Shown here: positions 1 through 12,929 of the stretch, piece after piece
How positions within the stretch are numbered: the stretch's first letter is position 1
Layout of the letters: each line of letters begins with the position of its first letter
Source of the DNA: Eucommia ulmoides
Taxonomy: Eukaryota > Streptophyta > Magnoliopsida > Garryales > Eucommiaceae
Assembly: GCA_016647705.1 (NCBI GenBank)
Contig: CM028328.1
Span: 43,159,429-43,223,428 of the forward strand
Direction: 5' to 3'
Length of the DNA stretch: 64,000 nucleotides
Program-made: the position numbers and the translations under genes
The notes under the pieces: model-generated
Told to the model about the DNA's origin: nothing
Database searches by the model: none
Seen by the model: the letters and a program-made list of their open reading frames with translations, nothing else

Positions 1-420
1 TGAAACTAATAAGTTTATTGAGTGTTTCAGTATAAAAGTTTCATTGTTGATGTTATTGTGAAGTAATTGCTAAGGATGCTAAGGATGCAAAGAAACAAAC
101 AAAGAGACGGGCATTAAGGGATTGAAGATTCTGAAGAATCTAGGTGAAAATAGCTCAAGCCATTTTTTACTCTTAATGTGTATCGATTAGGATCACACAC
201 GACATAAAAATGATTTATATTTATGTGTGTTTTTATTAGGGTCTTAATTAGTACACATATTTGCTTCAACGTAAAATTAAAAAATAAAAATTTACTTAAG
301 AAAGATTAGTGTTTAAAATTGATTATTAGTGTTAATTATGTTAACTGAGAAAAGAAATCGGTTAAAAGGTAAAAACTTTAAAGATTGGAGTTGAAATATA
401 TTGAGAAGGAGTGATTAGCA

Positions 421-723
421 CTGATCGATCAACCGATCACAAGAGGATCGATCAACCGATGGGCAATGGCTGGGAATTGGAGAAGCCTATGAATCGATCG
501 GTCAACTGACCAAGAGAGATCGGTCAACCAATGGCTGAGATATAAACTCTCTAAATAGATCGGTCAACTGACCAGGGCGAAAAAATAGCCTGGGGAGCAT
601 CCTAAATCGATCGATCAACGGACCCATGGGGGATCGGTCAACCAACCAACATATAAAAATGACTTGGGCTACAACTTGAAATGATAGGTCGACCGATGGT
701 TCATTTGTCGGTCAACTGACTGG
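421..723. promoter_or_regulatory. Array of paired W-box-like dyads in E1 5' LTR
   Basis: About ten copies of an imperfect dyad around GATCGGTCAACCGATC occur here, many in pairs 22-23 bp apart. Five copies contain GGTCAA, the reverse complement of the W-box core TTGACC. The array ends about 135 bp upstream of a TATA box, so a U3 enhancer role is a reasonable inference. WRKY binding is known for the core motif; nothing here proves it. Confidence 0.6.
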
Positions 724-857
724 GCAATTTCAGTGTTTAAAGATTTTTGGGATCTGATTTAAAATTAGCTGTTACTAGCCATTTTTTGGCTAATATCTTG
801 GAGATATTCTGGGGATTTGAGCATATTATAGATATATCATTCATACTTACATATCCC

Positions 858-865
858 TATAAATA
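858..865 (+). promoter_or_regulatory. Likely TATA box of E1 LTR
   Basis: TATAAATA lies in CCCTATAAATATGG about one third into the LTR, downstream of the dyad array. This is the expected U3/R layout. Confidence 0.55.
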
Positions 866-2292
866 TGGTACACTTATTTTAAGTGTTTCTCAATTTAGTC
901 TATTTTAATACTTCTTATCCTTTTGATTTGAGAATGTGAAATAATTTAAGGACTAAATTGAATGATTTAAAAGTCATATTTAAGTGAATTGAATCAGGAT
1001 TGAGAAATATTGATATATGGGGTTTATATGAGCATTTAAATTTCATATTTTGTGGGAACTAGCCATTACAGGGTCTGTTTCAAATCAGTTTAAATAGACC
1101 TGCACTTTTCACATATCAAAATCATCACTTCTATCAAGAACAATCAGTTACTGATTTTTCTGAGAGTTATTATTCTGATATTATATTAAGAGATTATCGT
1201 GAGATTAGTCTGGTGTTGAAGTTCTTGAGTTAAAGCACTAATTGATTTGGCTTCACTAATTTAAGCTGTTAGCGATACAATTTGCATTATTTCGGTGTTT
1301 TCCTGGTAAGATTTTTCCAAAATTTCATTCTTTATTGTGATTATATATTATTTTGCTTGCTTGGATTTTAGATCTTGTGAAATCGGTTTTTGAACTTTAA
1401 AGTGAATAAAAATTATTTTAAAACAATTTTTGTCGTAACCTGATTACGTGCTTGATTCTGTACTACCTGTTTATTTTATAATCAAATTTTATTTTTCTCA
1501 CTTAGTTCTACACTAATAAATTCGGGACATTAATTGAGTTCAAATTAATTTGAGGTGGTAGAAGCTCCAAGTGGGAAGAAACTTATCGATTTTTGTAATT
1601 AGTGAGTTTTATGCTGATTAGATATTGTTGAAAATATCTAATCAGGAGTAGCTGGATTTCAATATCTTCTTGTAAAGAGATTGAAGTTTAATATTTACCT
1701 AAAGTATAAAAAGGTTATGTTACTCTTTTTCGTGAAAAGAGATAGGTGTGATTCTTCCTAATTAGAATTAATTTAGTGTGATTTGTAATGGTTCCATCCT
1801 TACTAGTGATTAGGATACTTGGAGTGTTTTTGGTGAGGTTTGATTCTTAGCCTAAGTATAAAAGAATTAGGTAAATTTTTAGCTTGTTAAAAAGATAGAT
1901 GTTCTTCCTTAGCCTGTGAAAACAAATTTGTAAAGGTTGATTTTGAGCCTATAAAAGAATCATTGTGTAAAGGTTTGGTTCCCACATGGTTAAAGGAATC
2001 TTAGTGGTTTAATGGGTGAGAATCTCCGTGGGGCTCGGAGGACTAGATTAGCCAAAAGTAATTTGGTGAACCAAGATATATCGATGTGTTATGCATTCTT
2101 ACTTTATTTATTTATTGTTGTTTGGGTGCGTACATAGAACTAATTACACTTATCCGCTACTATATAAACATAGTAATTAATTTAGTATTAAATTAATTAT
2201 TTGAAAATTTAAGTTTTGAAAGATAAGTATTTATTTTAATTTTTATAACTCTCTCATTCACTCCCGTCTTGGGTAGATCATTGGGCCAACAA

Positions 2293-2305
2293 TTAATATC
2301 AAAGT
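2293..2305 (+). other. Primer-binding site of E1 (initiator-Met tRNA type)
   Basis: TTAATATCAAAGT directly follows the LTR end. It is a degenerate match to TTGGTATCAGAGC, the plant copia site complementary to initiator methionine tRNA. Confidence 0.6.
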
Positions 2306-2340
2306 TAGTTTAGCTCGATATACTAGATAACAAAGCTCAC

Positions 2341-3267
2341 ATGGCGCATTCGATAGGCACACTAGGTAAGGGGCAGTCTATGCACCGACCACCTTTCTTT
2401 GCAGGTGAAAATTATGCATTCTGGAAGGACAGGATAATTGCATTCCTTCAAGCCACAAATTATGACGTGTGGCTAGCAATTGAGGATGGTTCGTTTGTCC
2501 CTATGGAAAAAGAAATTGCCAAGAAGAAATAGCAGCTGACCGCTTCTGATAAATAGAAGCTTTCCATTAATTCTCAAGCTATTAACATTTTGTTTTGTTC
2601 TTTAGATGCTAATGAATATTCCAGGATCTCCGATTGCGGATCAGCGAAAGAAATGTAGAACAAATTGCGGGTTACCAATGAAAGGGACCAGTCAAGTGAA
2701 GTAGTCAAAAATCAATGCTTTAATCCGTCAATTTAAATTTTTCAGAATGGGAGAAGCAAAATCGATTCAAGTAATATACACATGGTTCCATAATATTTGC
2801 AACCATTTGAATCAACTCAGAAAACCATACTCCACAGATGATAAAGTTCAAAAGATCTTGAGATCTTTAACTAAAGTATGGGAGCCGAAAGTGACCACAA
2901 TTGAGGAAGCTGAGGATCTTGCAAAATATGAAATTTATGACCTCATCGACAACCTAATGACGCATGAGACGACAATTCGAGGATATGAGGATGACACTAG
3001 GAATATAAAAAAGAAGTCCTTGGCATTGAAGGTTTAGAAAACTGAAGAAGAGGATAATAGTGATGATGTGAGTCTTGACAGTGAGCAAGAAAAAGATATG
3101 GCACTTCTCACGAAGAATATTAGAAGGATGCCTCGATGTACATTTCGTGGAAGGAGAAATTTCAACATAGACAATGTGTAATATTACAACTATCACAAGA
3201 CTGGCCACTTTCAAACCGATTATCCCGAACCAAAGAAAGATAAGGAAAAAGAGAAGAAAAGAAATTA

Positions 3268-3305
<38 letters not shown>

Positions 3306-3710
3306 CTATGAAAACTAGGGATTATATCGAATCGAGTAGTTCGAAAAAAATCAGGAAGTGAAGGATCATCCATGCTTGCGCTAATGGCCACTAGTGATGA
3401 GGTAACTAAATGTTCAAGTTTATGTCCTTTAGATTTTGATGAATTATTTGATGTATATCAAAAACTTACACATTATTATAAAAACCAGTGTTCTAAAATC
3501 AATCCCCTTCAAAGTACAATTAACACATTAGACAAGCAAGTAATGGACTATGAATCGGAAAACGTTGAATTAAAATCCAAGATGTCAGATTTACATTCAA
3601 TAGTTCTCAAATTCACCGGCGGTGAGAATAATTTGAAAATTCTTATGGGACGTTCACAAGATATTTTTGATAAAACTGGTATTAGATTTCAAAAAAATCT
3701 TAAATGAAAA
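2341..3710 (+). pseudogene. E1 gag remnant
   Basis: Gag normally forms the particle and packages element RNA. The N-terminal block (MAHSIGTL, RPPFFAGENYAFWKDR) starts at the ATG at 2341. A middle block at 2747-3037 ends KKKSLALKV, matching the end of the UBN2-type gag core. A zinc-knuckle-like stretch (HKTGHFQTD) lies near 3190. A GAA-triplet run at 3272-3303 encodes lysines. A coiled-coil-like block (FDELFDVYQKL onward) spans 3372-3707. The order matches SIRE-type gag. It is a broken fossil. Confidence 0.8.
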
Positions 3711-3929
3711 TGCTTTCATAAATCCTTTCTGAAACGAGAGGTCTTGTTAGATGTTTTAAATGTAACGTTGTGGGGCGTACTATTCGTAGTTGTTTTGCTA
3801 AAATATCTAAATGCAGACAAGTTTGGGTTCCAAAAAAGAAACTAAAATTGTCCTGAGTAACAAGATCGGACCCACTTAGACAGGGTACTGGTACCCCTTA
3901 GGAACTATTTGAGATGCTCTTTGCAAGTT

Positions 3930-6290
3930 ATTCTGAAAGCATCGATAGATAAGGACAAATGATTCCTGGACAGTCGTTGTTCTCGGCACATGACGGGAGA
4001 TAAATCAAAATTTATATCTTTGACACCTAAAGAAGGAGGTCATATGACATTTGGAGACAATGCTAAGCGTAAAATTATCGGTATAGGTAATATCGGTAAT
4101 GATACTTCTATTATTAAAGATGTTTTATTAGTTGATGGTTTGAAACATAAGTTGCTTAGTATAAGTCAATTATGTGACAAGAGTTAAAATGTTGTGTTTG
4201 ATCATGATAGATGCATAATTAAGAATGGGCATAATAGTAGCATCTTATTGGTTGCATCACGTTTTGAGAATATTTACACATGTTCATTTGATGATTTTAC
4301 TTCGCAAAACTTATCTTGTTTAAATGATTTATTTGAAAATAGTTGGTTATGGCATATGAGGCTTTAGCATGCTAGTGTGGAATTGATTTCTAACTTATTT
4401 AAGAAGAGTCTCGTACGTGGCCTATCTAATTTAAAATTTGTGAAAGATAAAGTATGTGATTCATGTCAGTTAGGCAAGCAGTCTAGATCATCATTTAAGA
4501 AAAAGATGTACACGTTCATGTCTAGATGTCTTGAAATATTGCATCTTGATTAATTTGTCCAAATTCTATTGCTAGTCTTGGAGGTAAATTATATGCATTT
4601 GTAATAGTTGATGACTACTCTAGATTTACTTGAGTGTTCTTCCTTGCTAAGAAGAGCGAAGTTGCTTATGTGTTTTCTAAATTTTGTAAATGTGTTCAAA
4701 ATGAGAAGCAATACTCTATTATTAATATTCGTAGTGATGAGGTAGAGAATTTAAAAATGATGATGTAATTAGTTATTGTGATGAGCATGGTTATGCTCAT
4801 AACTTCTCTACACCAGATCACCACAACAAAACGGTGTTGTGGAAAGGAAGAACTGGACGCTTTAGGAAATGGCCAGAATTATGCTAAATGATAATTGTTT
4901 ACCAACCTACTTCTGGGCCGAAGCATTAAATACCGCTTTCCATGTGATAAATCGGGTATCAATTCGTAGAGGGTTTAATAAAACCCCTTATCAAATCTGG
5001 ATTGGTAAGACTCCGAACATATCCTGCTTCAAGGTATTTGGTTGTAAACATTTTATTTTGAATGATAAGGATAATCTTGGTAAGTTTGATGCTAAATCTG
5101 ACTATAGGATTTTCTTTGGATATGCTACTAACAGTAAGACTTATAGAATTTCTAATAAATGTACGTTAGTATTTGAGGAGTCTATGCAGGTTGTTTTTGA
5201 GGAAGCTGATCCATTTTTGTCGATAAAGGCTTTGGATGATGATGATGCAGGTACTTTAAATAACCAAAACCAAGGCGACAATGTGACAAAGGAACCTCAA
5301 AAAGAGGAGCCTAAGGGAGAGAATTCGGCGTTACCATGAGCTATAAACACAGTACCAGGACACTCAGGAAAGGAAATCATTGATAATTTTGAAAGAGGTG
5401 TTAAATTTGAAATGAGCATGATGGGAGAGCTGAATTTTTTTCTTGGTTTGCAAATCAAGAAAACCATAGAAGGGATCTTTATAAACTAAACTAAATACAC
5501 CAAGTAGTTTCTAAATAAATATGGCTTGGATGATGTTAAAGAGTACAAAACTCTCATGGCAACAACTACAAAGATAGACAAAGATGATATAGGCAAGAAC
5601 GTAAATAAAAAATTGTATCGAGGTATGATCGGTAATTTATTGTATTTAACTACTATTAGACCTGACATTATGGATGGAGTTTGTTTATGTGCTAGATTTC
5701 AGTCTTGTCCTAAAGAATTGGACTTGACTGCGGTTAAGCGAATCTTTCGGTATTTAAAACGGATGACTGACTTAGGATTATGGTATCCTAGAGAGAGTGA
5801 TTTTAAGTTAATAAGTTACTTTGACACTGATTTTTTTAGTAGCAAAGTCAAGTGAAAAAAGCACAAGTGAGTTATGTCATTTACTAGGATATGCCTTGGT
5901 TTCTTAGTAAAGCAAGAAACAAAATTTGATAGCCTTATCCACTACTGAGGCTGAGTACATGGAAAATGGTAACTGTTGCACTCAAATTTTATATATTAAG
6001 CAACAGTTGAATGATTTTGGAGCATGTATAAAGTCCCGATCTATTGCAATAATAAAAGCGCTATTTGGCTAAGTAAGAATCCTACACAGCACTCACAAAC
6101 TAAGCACATAGAGATTAGACATCATTTTATTCGTGATCATATTCAAAAAAATGATGTTATTATTGAGTATATTGATACCTCCGACTAGCTTGCTGACATT
6201 TTTACCAAACCTTTAGTGGAAGATCAGTTTATGAAAATCATTTAAGGTTTAGGTATGGTTAGACATAATGATGTTTGCCTAGAGTAGTGG
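3930..6290 (+). pseudogene. E1 pol remnant (protease, integrase, RT, RNase H)
   Basis: Recognisable parts in copia order are a protease-region block with SRHMTGDKSKFISLTP near 3985, a GAG-pre-integrase block near 4340-4470, integrase core and C-terminal parts (QNGV region, AEALNTAFHVINRV, KTPYQIWIGKTPN) at about 4480-5200, RT C-terminal pieces (GELNFFLGLQIKK, then RGMIGNLLYL) at about 5400-5700, and RNase H pieces (AEYM, the TKP region) at about 5840-6240. The frame is degenerate throughout and cannot make an enzyme. Confidence 0.85.
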
Positions 6291-6683
6291 TGATTTTGTG
6301 GTTTCCCTTCCCCACTTTTTGAGATGACAAAGGGAGATAATATGTTGATATTTTATTGAATATCTTAAATTAATTGAATTGATTATAAGGGAAGATTTAA
6401 AGGGGAGAACCTAGTTGCGCTTAAAACGAGTTAGTTAATATTTAGGTTTTATTCGCCTAAGCTTTGAATTGTTATAGGGGGAGAACAATGTTGATATGAT
6501 TATGTTATGCTTTATTGAATATCTATAATTGATCATATTTTGTGCTTCGTTGAATATCTTATGAGTTTTTAAATTGTCTTCATGATTACGCTTTAACGAG
6601 TTAAAAAAACATGTCTTAGGATTTAGGGGGAGCGTGGTTATATTTTTAATTTGAAGAAAACATCAAAGTTAATTATTATCATA

Positions 6684-6697
6684 AAAAATGGGGAGAT
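6684..6697 (+). other. Polypurine tract of E1
   Basis: AAAAAATGGGGAGAT abuts the TGTTGATCC start of the 3' LTR, the expected plus-strand primer position. Confidence 0.75.
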
Positions 6698-7157
6698 TGT
6701 TGATCCAAAGATTTTGATGAACAATTGGGTATTGATATTTTTGGTGGAACTAACAAGTTTATTGAGTGTTTCAGTGTAAAAGTTTTATTGTTGATGTTAT
6801 CATGAAGTAATTGCAAAGGATGCTAAGGATGCAAAGAGACGGACATTAAGAAATTGAAGATTCCGAAGAATCTAGGTGAAAACAACTCAAGTCATTTTTT
6901 ACTCTTATTATATCCTGATTAGGATCACACACGATACAAAAAATATTTATATTTATGTGTGTTTTTATTAGGGTCTTAATTAGTTCACATATTTTCTCCA
7001 ATGTGAAATTGAAAAAGAAAACTTGACCTAAGAAATATTAGTATTTAAAATTGATTATTAGTGTTAATTATGTTAACTGAGAAAAGAAATCGGTTAAACG
7101 CTTGAAAACGTTGATGATTGGAGCTGAAATATAATTGAGAATGAGTGATCCAACAGT

Positions 7158-7476
7158 GATCGGTCAACCAATCACAAGAGGATCGGCCAACCGACGGGTA
7201 ATGGTTGGGAATTAGATAAGTCTCTGAATTGATCGGTTAACCGATCAAGAGAGATCGGTCAACCAATAGCTGAGAAGTGAACTCTCTGAATCGATTAGTT
7301 AACCGACCATCGATGATCGGTCAACCGACCAGGGCCGAAAAATGTCCTAGGGAGCATCCTAAATCGATTGGTTAACCGACCCATGGGGGATCGATCAATC
7401 GACTGGCGTATGAAAATGGCTTGGGCTACAACCTGAAATGATCGGTTGACCGATGGTTTATTTGTCGGTCAACTAA
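7158..7476. promoter_or_regulatory. W-box-like dyad array in E1 3' LTR
   Basis: Same array as at 421-723, in better condition. Pairs such as GGTCAACC and GGCCAACC, or GGTTAACC and GGTCAACC, lie 22-23 bp apart, and several contain ACCGACC. Confidence 0.6.
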
Positions 7477-7615
7477 CTGGGTAATTTTATTATTTGAGGG
7501 TTTTCGGGATCTGATCTAAAACTAGCCGTTATTAACTATTTTTTGGCTGATATCTTGGAGATATTTTGGGGATTTGAACATATTATAGATATATCATTCA
7601 TACTTACATATCCCT

Positions 7616-10018
7616 TGTAACGATCCGTCCCGGTTTCCCAGGGTCGCTACTCTGGTTTCTCCTATAGAGAATTTCCTAGCCTAAATTATGACTCGTCAAC
7701 TTCCCAATATATAATATTCAGTAAATTTATTGAACGATAGCGATAATTTCTTGTTATCGATTTTACAACGGAAAATATTAAATCTAATAATCACCATTCA
7801 TATAGCACCAATTAAAACCATTCATCTATTTTATATTTAATCCACTCATTTTCAGCACAACACAACGACAAATTTAAAAGTCTCCGGTTTATAATTTAAA
7901 TCTCAATTTTTCTTCATATTTTAACCAAACAATTTATTATCTGATCATCTCAATACCATTTTATATAAAATCGAATATTCAATAATTATTACAACAATTG
8001 CGATAATCAATATTACCGTTTTTGCCAATTACAAAAATGAATAATAATTACAATTTTTACAATAAAAATTCCACAACAAGTCTTCCCTCGTTTCGTCCCA
8101 GCCCTACAATCCAAACACTGTGGGGTTGTGAGCTTACGCTCAGTAGAACTCCAACCCCTCTAATATGTGCATTTAATTAAATGCATAAAATCACGTAATC
8201 ATGCTCGTCACATAATTTTAATATAAACCACATAGGCATGCTCGTCACATAAATCCCGCATCGTCCAACATATTTCACATAATTTCGACAGATAAAAATA
8301 TCGCAACAATATACTAAATAATTTCAAAATCATCAACGAGACAGTTAAATACAATTAAATGCATATATTAAGAGTGACAGGAATTCTACCTTTCCTAGAT
8401 TTTCCGTTTTCTGCGATATGGGTATTTTGTTTTTCATTGGGGTAGTTTGTGAAATTTTCTTTTCTTTTTTCTTTTTCCCTTCTTCTTCCTTCTTTTTCTT
8501 TATCTTTCTTTTTCATTTTCTGCTTCCTGTTCCTGTTTGTGTTTTCTGTTTGCGCCCAGCCACCGCCGACCAATGACACCGCCGATCACACCACTGACCC
8601 ACGAAGACAGAACACTCACGACGCCTAAACGGAACACACCGCTGGCCTCCCACACAGCCCCTACCGAACCTACGATCGAACATACATACACAAAGCCAAA
8701 CCCACATTCTCTCTCTCTAACTCTCCGGCCAACTTCGGCGACCACCCTCTGAGCGTCCATTCATACCTAGAAACTCATATACACACTCCCGATCACATAC
8801 CCACACTAAACACACCCACACAATCGAACATGCATACCCACTTGCGACTCACCGGCTACCGATCAACACATACACACATGGCACACACAACACACACTGA
8901 TCACACACATATACACCACTGTTCACGTATCCACCACTAAACATACACATACCCACACGCAGCAGACACACACACACACACATGCAATGCTCTCTCTCTA
9001 AACTTATCGATCGGCTGAATGACCGACACCATCCACTGGCGACCGAACATACCTATTTGACCAAACAATTCTAATCAAATACCCACACCGATCAACACAC
9101 ACGCACACATACACCGACTGCTCTCTCCCTCTCTCTAACCCACCGTCGGCGATACCCCACCGGAGTAAACGACTACCATCAATAGAACACCCACATGCAA
9201 CGAACGAGCAGAAAACACACACACACACACACACTCATTTACCTGATGTCAGCGACGATCATACACACGCACACCCATACGAAACACGCCGACGATGCTG
9301 AATGGACCCCCCTCTCCGTCGCCGGTCAGAAAATGCACACATGCGCGCGCGCACACACACACACACACTACAACAATCGGCAATATATATCCACACAGCT
9401 GACCAACCACCCAGCGTTGATCACTTATTGATAGACAACGCACACCACCGGACCGAAAGATATACCCACACACGATTATCGGTGAGTCATAACATCGCCG
9501 CCGACGACACGATCAACCGACTGCCATGCTGAAAGAACACCCTGAACACATACGCACCATAACGCCATAGGATCACCGACCACCAAACACTCACCAGTTA
9601 ACCCACCTCCGATCCTCTCTCTTCCTTTCTCTCTCTTTCGCTCGTTCTCTGTTTCGGTTCTCATTCCCTTCCTTCCGTGTGTGTGCATGGGTTTATATAT
9701 TTATGAACAAGATAAAAATGCCGTGTGTACTCCATTTGCTATTGTTAATTACAAGTGTATATATATGTAAATGCGTGTGTGATCATCGACTGGCCAAGTG
9801 GCCTCCCTACTTCACCGCCTTCTACATATGTATGTGTATGTGTATATATATATATATATATACACATGTTTTCATTATTTCAATTTGGCCCCCAAACTTT
9901 TTAAATCAATAATAATTTACATTATCAATCCTGTTATAATTTGAATTATTATAAAATACGGCTTAATAGAAAATTAGGGTATTTAAAATTGTTCGAATAT
10001 AAAAATCGGGGTCTTACA
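7616..10018. repeat. Solo LTR, probably Ty3/gypsy, inserted in E1 3' LTR
   Basis: A 2403-bp block begins TGTAACGATCC and ends GGTCTTACA. It is flanked by an exact 5-bp duplication TCCCT (7611-7615 and 10019-10023). The uninterrupted sequence exists in the E1 5' LTR, which proves insertion. TGTAAC...TTACA ends are common in plant gypsy LTRs. No internal region is present, so it is a solo LTR. The middle (about 8540-9670) is CA/TC-rich with ACAC runs, and its open frames are low-complexity artefacts. A TA run lies at 9841-9864. The strand cannot be assigned firmly. Confidence 0.85.
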
Positions 10019-11444
10019 TCCCTATAGATATGGTACACTTATTTTAAGTGTTTCTCAATTTAGTCCTATTTTTTTCATTTGAGAATGTGAAATAATTTAA
10101 GGACTAAATTGAATTATTTAAAAGTCATATTTAAGTGAATTGAACTAGAATTGAGTAGAATTTATATATGGGGTCTATATGAGCATTTAAATGTCATATC
10201 TTGTGGGAATTATCCGTTAGAGGGTTTGTTTCAAATCTGTTTAAATAAACCTGTGTTTTTCACATATCAAAATCATTACTTCTATCAAGAACAACCAGTT
10301 CCTGAGCTTTCTGAGAGTTATTATTCTGATATTATGCTAAGATATTATCAGGAGAATATTCTGGTGTTGAAGTTCTTGAGTTAAAGAGCTAATTATTTGG
10401 CGTCATCGATCTGAGCTGTCTAACGATACAATTTGCATTCTTTCAGTGTTTTCCAGGTAAGCTTGTTCCAAGATTTCATTCTTTATTTGTGATTATATAT
10501 TATTCTTCTTGATTGGATTTTAGATCTTGTGAAATCGTTTTTTGAACTTTAAAGTGCATAAAAATTATTTTATAACGATTTTTGTGGTAATCTTATTACG
10601 TGTTTGATTCTATGCTACCGGTTTATTCTATAATCAGATTTTATTTTTCTCACCTAATTCTATCACTAGTAAATTGGAGATATTAATTGAGTTTAAATTA
10701 ATTTGAGGTGGTAGAAGTTCCGAGTGGGAAAAAACTTATCAATTTTCGTAATTGGTGAATTTTGTGCGGATTAGATATTGTTAGGAATATCTAATTAGGG
10801 GTAGCTGGGTTTCAATCTATTCTTGTAAACAGATTGAGGTTTAAATTTACCAAAAATTTAAAAAGATTAGGTTACACTTTTCCATGAAAAGAGATATGTG
10901 TGATTCTTCCTGATTATAATTAATTAATTGTGATTTGTAATGGTTCCATCCTTACCAGTGAAAATGATACTTGGAGTGTTTTTGGTAAGGTTGGATTCTT
11001 AGTCTAAGTATAAAAAAATTAGGTTAATCTTTAGCCTGTTAAAATGATAGAAGTTTTTCCTTAACCTATGGAAAGGAAATTGTAAAGGTTGATTCTGAGT
11101 TTATAAAAGAATCATTATGTAAAGGTTTGGTTCCTACATGTTTAAAAGAATCTTAGTGGTTTAGTGGGTGCGAATCTCCATGAGGCTCAGAGGACTGGAT
11201 TAACCAAGAGTAGCTTAATAAACTAGGATATATCGAGGTGTTCTGCATTATTACTTTGTTTATTTATTGTTGTTTGGGTGTGCACCTAGAACTAATTACA
11301 CTTATTCACTGCTACATAAAGATAATAATTAATATAGGATTAAATTAATTATTTAAAAATTTAAGTGTTGAAAGATAATTATTTGCTTTAATTTTTATAA
11401 CTACCCAATTCACCCCCCTCTTGGATAGATCACTGGGCCGACAA

Positions 11445-12561
11445 TAGATATGCCTCTAAAAGGGACATTTAGACCCCATATAACATATTTATTCAATTCT
11501 GGTGTATTTCATTTAAAAATAACTTTTAAAACTCTCAAATAAGTCAATAAAATATTTTTTAATTATCAATTACAAAGATAAAAAGTATTTAACTAACTAA
11601 ATTGAGAAAATAATTTAATATGTGAACCAAATCAGTATAATTTCAAAACATATGGACCATATCTTCAACAAGATTGGATCCCCCTAATTTCTCCCTTGGA
11701 ATAAAAAAAAAACGACTAGTTTTTTACCAGAAGACCAGGATCCTCGAAATCTCAACCGACATAGTCGATTTTATTAACCCTGGCCGGTCGGTTGACCGAT
11801 TGTTTCAGCATGCAAACTAGGCCAAAACCAAACACTCAGTCGGTTGACCGATCTCCCCTTGGTCGTTTGACCGATTGGTTCAAGGAGTTTTCCCAGCCAA
11901 AACCCAGCACAGTCGATTGACCAATTGCCTTTTAATCGGTTAACTAATTGGTTTAGAGACTTCTACTTTTCCACACTTAGACCCATCAGTTGACCGAACC
12001 CTTCTTGGTCGGTTGACCGATCAATACAGGATCTACATAATTTGTTCTGAAACCTGACTATTTCAATCAGTTGACCAATCATTTTCTGATCAGTTAACCG
12101 ATTGATACTGGTTGGTCAATCCCTTCACCAATTTCTGTTCCAAAACTTAACGTTTAATTTAATTAACTGATTGTTTTTCTCAGTTAACTAATTTAACCCT
12201 AAACTTCAACTTTAAACATGATTTTCACTTAGGTCAATTTTCATTTTCAATTTCACATAAGAGCACATATTTAATCACTAATTAGGATCATAAAATTCAT
12301 TATATTAACACACAAAAATATAACTCAAAGTATCGTGTGTAATCCTAATTCGAATTTCATTAAGAGTACAAGAGTATTGAGTTGTTTTTCCCTAATTTCT
12401 TCAAGAGCTTCAATACTCTTAATTTCTTCAATGTGCATCTTTGCACCCTTGATTTTTTTTCAATCTTTAAATGGAACTCTTTTTCTGAAACACTCAAAAA
12501 ATACATTAGTTCCACAAAAAACATCAACCTTTAATTGTTCATCAAAACCTCAGGATCAACA
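11445..12561 (-). repeat. E2 3' LTR, part inside the window
   Basis: Matches 34897-36069. On the minus strand it begins TGTTGATCC at 12561, preceded by a purine tract (AAAAGAGGAGAT on the minus strand, 12562-12573). E1 was inserted at its left edge. Confidence 0.9.
11783..12180. promoter_or_regulatory. W-box-like dyad array in E2 3' LTR
   Basis: By eye, eight TTGACC cores (either strand) occur between 11785 and 12120. TCGGTTGACCGA is the clearest copy. The two best pairs are each exactly 23 bp apart, start to start. Confidence 0.65.
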
Positions 12562-12929
12562 ATCTCCTCTTTTTCGATGATGACAATTAACTTTGATGTT
12601 TTCTTCTGAACAAAAATGTAACCACGCTCCATCAAAATCTGAGGACGGGTATTTAACTCATTTAAGCACAACCATGAAGATAAATTCAAACAATTCAATA
12701 AATATTCAATATAAACCCAAAAAAAAATTAACGATTATGATATTCAATAAAGCACAATTTAAGCAACTCAACATAGATCTATCTTTAATCAGTGCAATAC
12801 TTAGGCGAACAAATTCCTTAACATCAACTAACTTGTTTAAAGCTCAAATTTACCATGATTTACACAATTCAAACAAATTTCTCATATAAATATCAAAAAA
12901 TTATCCCCCTTTGTCATCTCAAAAAGTGG

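Larger units (their letters stand above)
1..2291 (+). repeat. 5' LTR of E1
   Basis: Aligns along its length with 6698-11444 once the insertion there is set aside. The inferred full length is about 2.34 kb, long for copia and typical of SIRE-type elements. It ends in GGGCCAACA, complementary in style to the TGTTGATCC start seen at the other LTR. It contains a dyad array (421-723) and a TATA box (858-865). Confidence 0.92.
1..11444 (+). mobile_element. E1: Ty1/copia LTR retrotransposon, SIRE/Maximus-like, cut by the left window edge
   Basis: Seen: two related long LTRs (1-2291 and 6698-11444) flank an internal region read on the plus strand with gag, protease, integrase, reverse transcriptase and RNase H order. 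Comparison with the 3' LTR indicates that only about 46 bp of the 5' LTR lie outside the window. A primer-binding site follows the 5' LTR and a purine tract precedes the 3' LTR. Family knowledge: the gag N-terminus (RPPFFAGENYAFWKDR), a late-gag coiled-coil block and copia gene order fit the SIRE/Maximus lineage. The element is broken, with well over ten breaks. It sits in the 3' LTR of minus-strand element E2, whose sequence resumes at 11445. Two LTR samples of about 200 bp differ by about 13-14%, which suggests several million years. Confidence 0.93.
6698..11444 (+). repeat. 3' LTR of E1, split by a solo gypsy-type LTR
   Basis: Starts TGTTGATCC and ends GGGCCGACA. Without the 2.4-kb insertion at 7616-10018 and its target duplication it is about 2.34 kb, matching the 5' LTR. 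It contains a dyad array at 7158-7476. Downstream sequence at 11445 continues the LTR of E2. Confidence 0.93.

Noticed and set aside
421-723. Spaced short repeats resembling a CRISPR array
   Set aside because: The repeats are imperfect 12-16 bp dyads, unevenly spaced, inside an LTR of a plant element, with no cas genes. A regulatory array explains them better.
2954-3391. 145-residue minus-strand frame with a Leu run
   Set aside because: It is antisense to the GAA-repeat part of E1 gag; the Leu run is the complement of the Lys codons.
8355-9912. Several overlapping open frames of 60-86 residues on both strands
   Set aside because: They come from CA/TC-rich low-complexity DNA inside the solo gypsy-type LTR and read as CVCV or HTHT runs. 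No domain.
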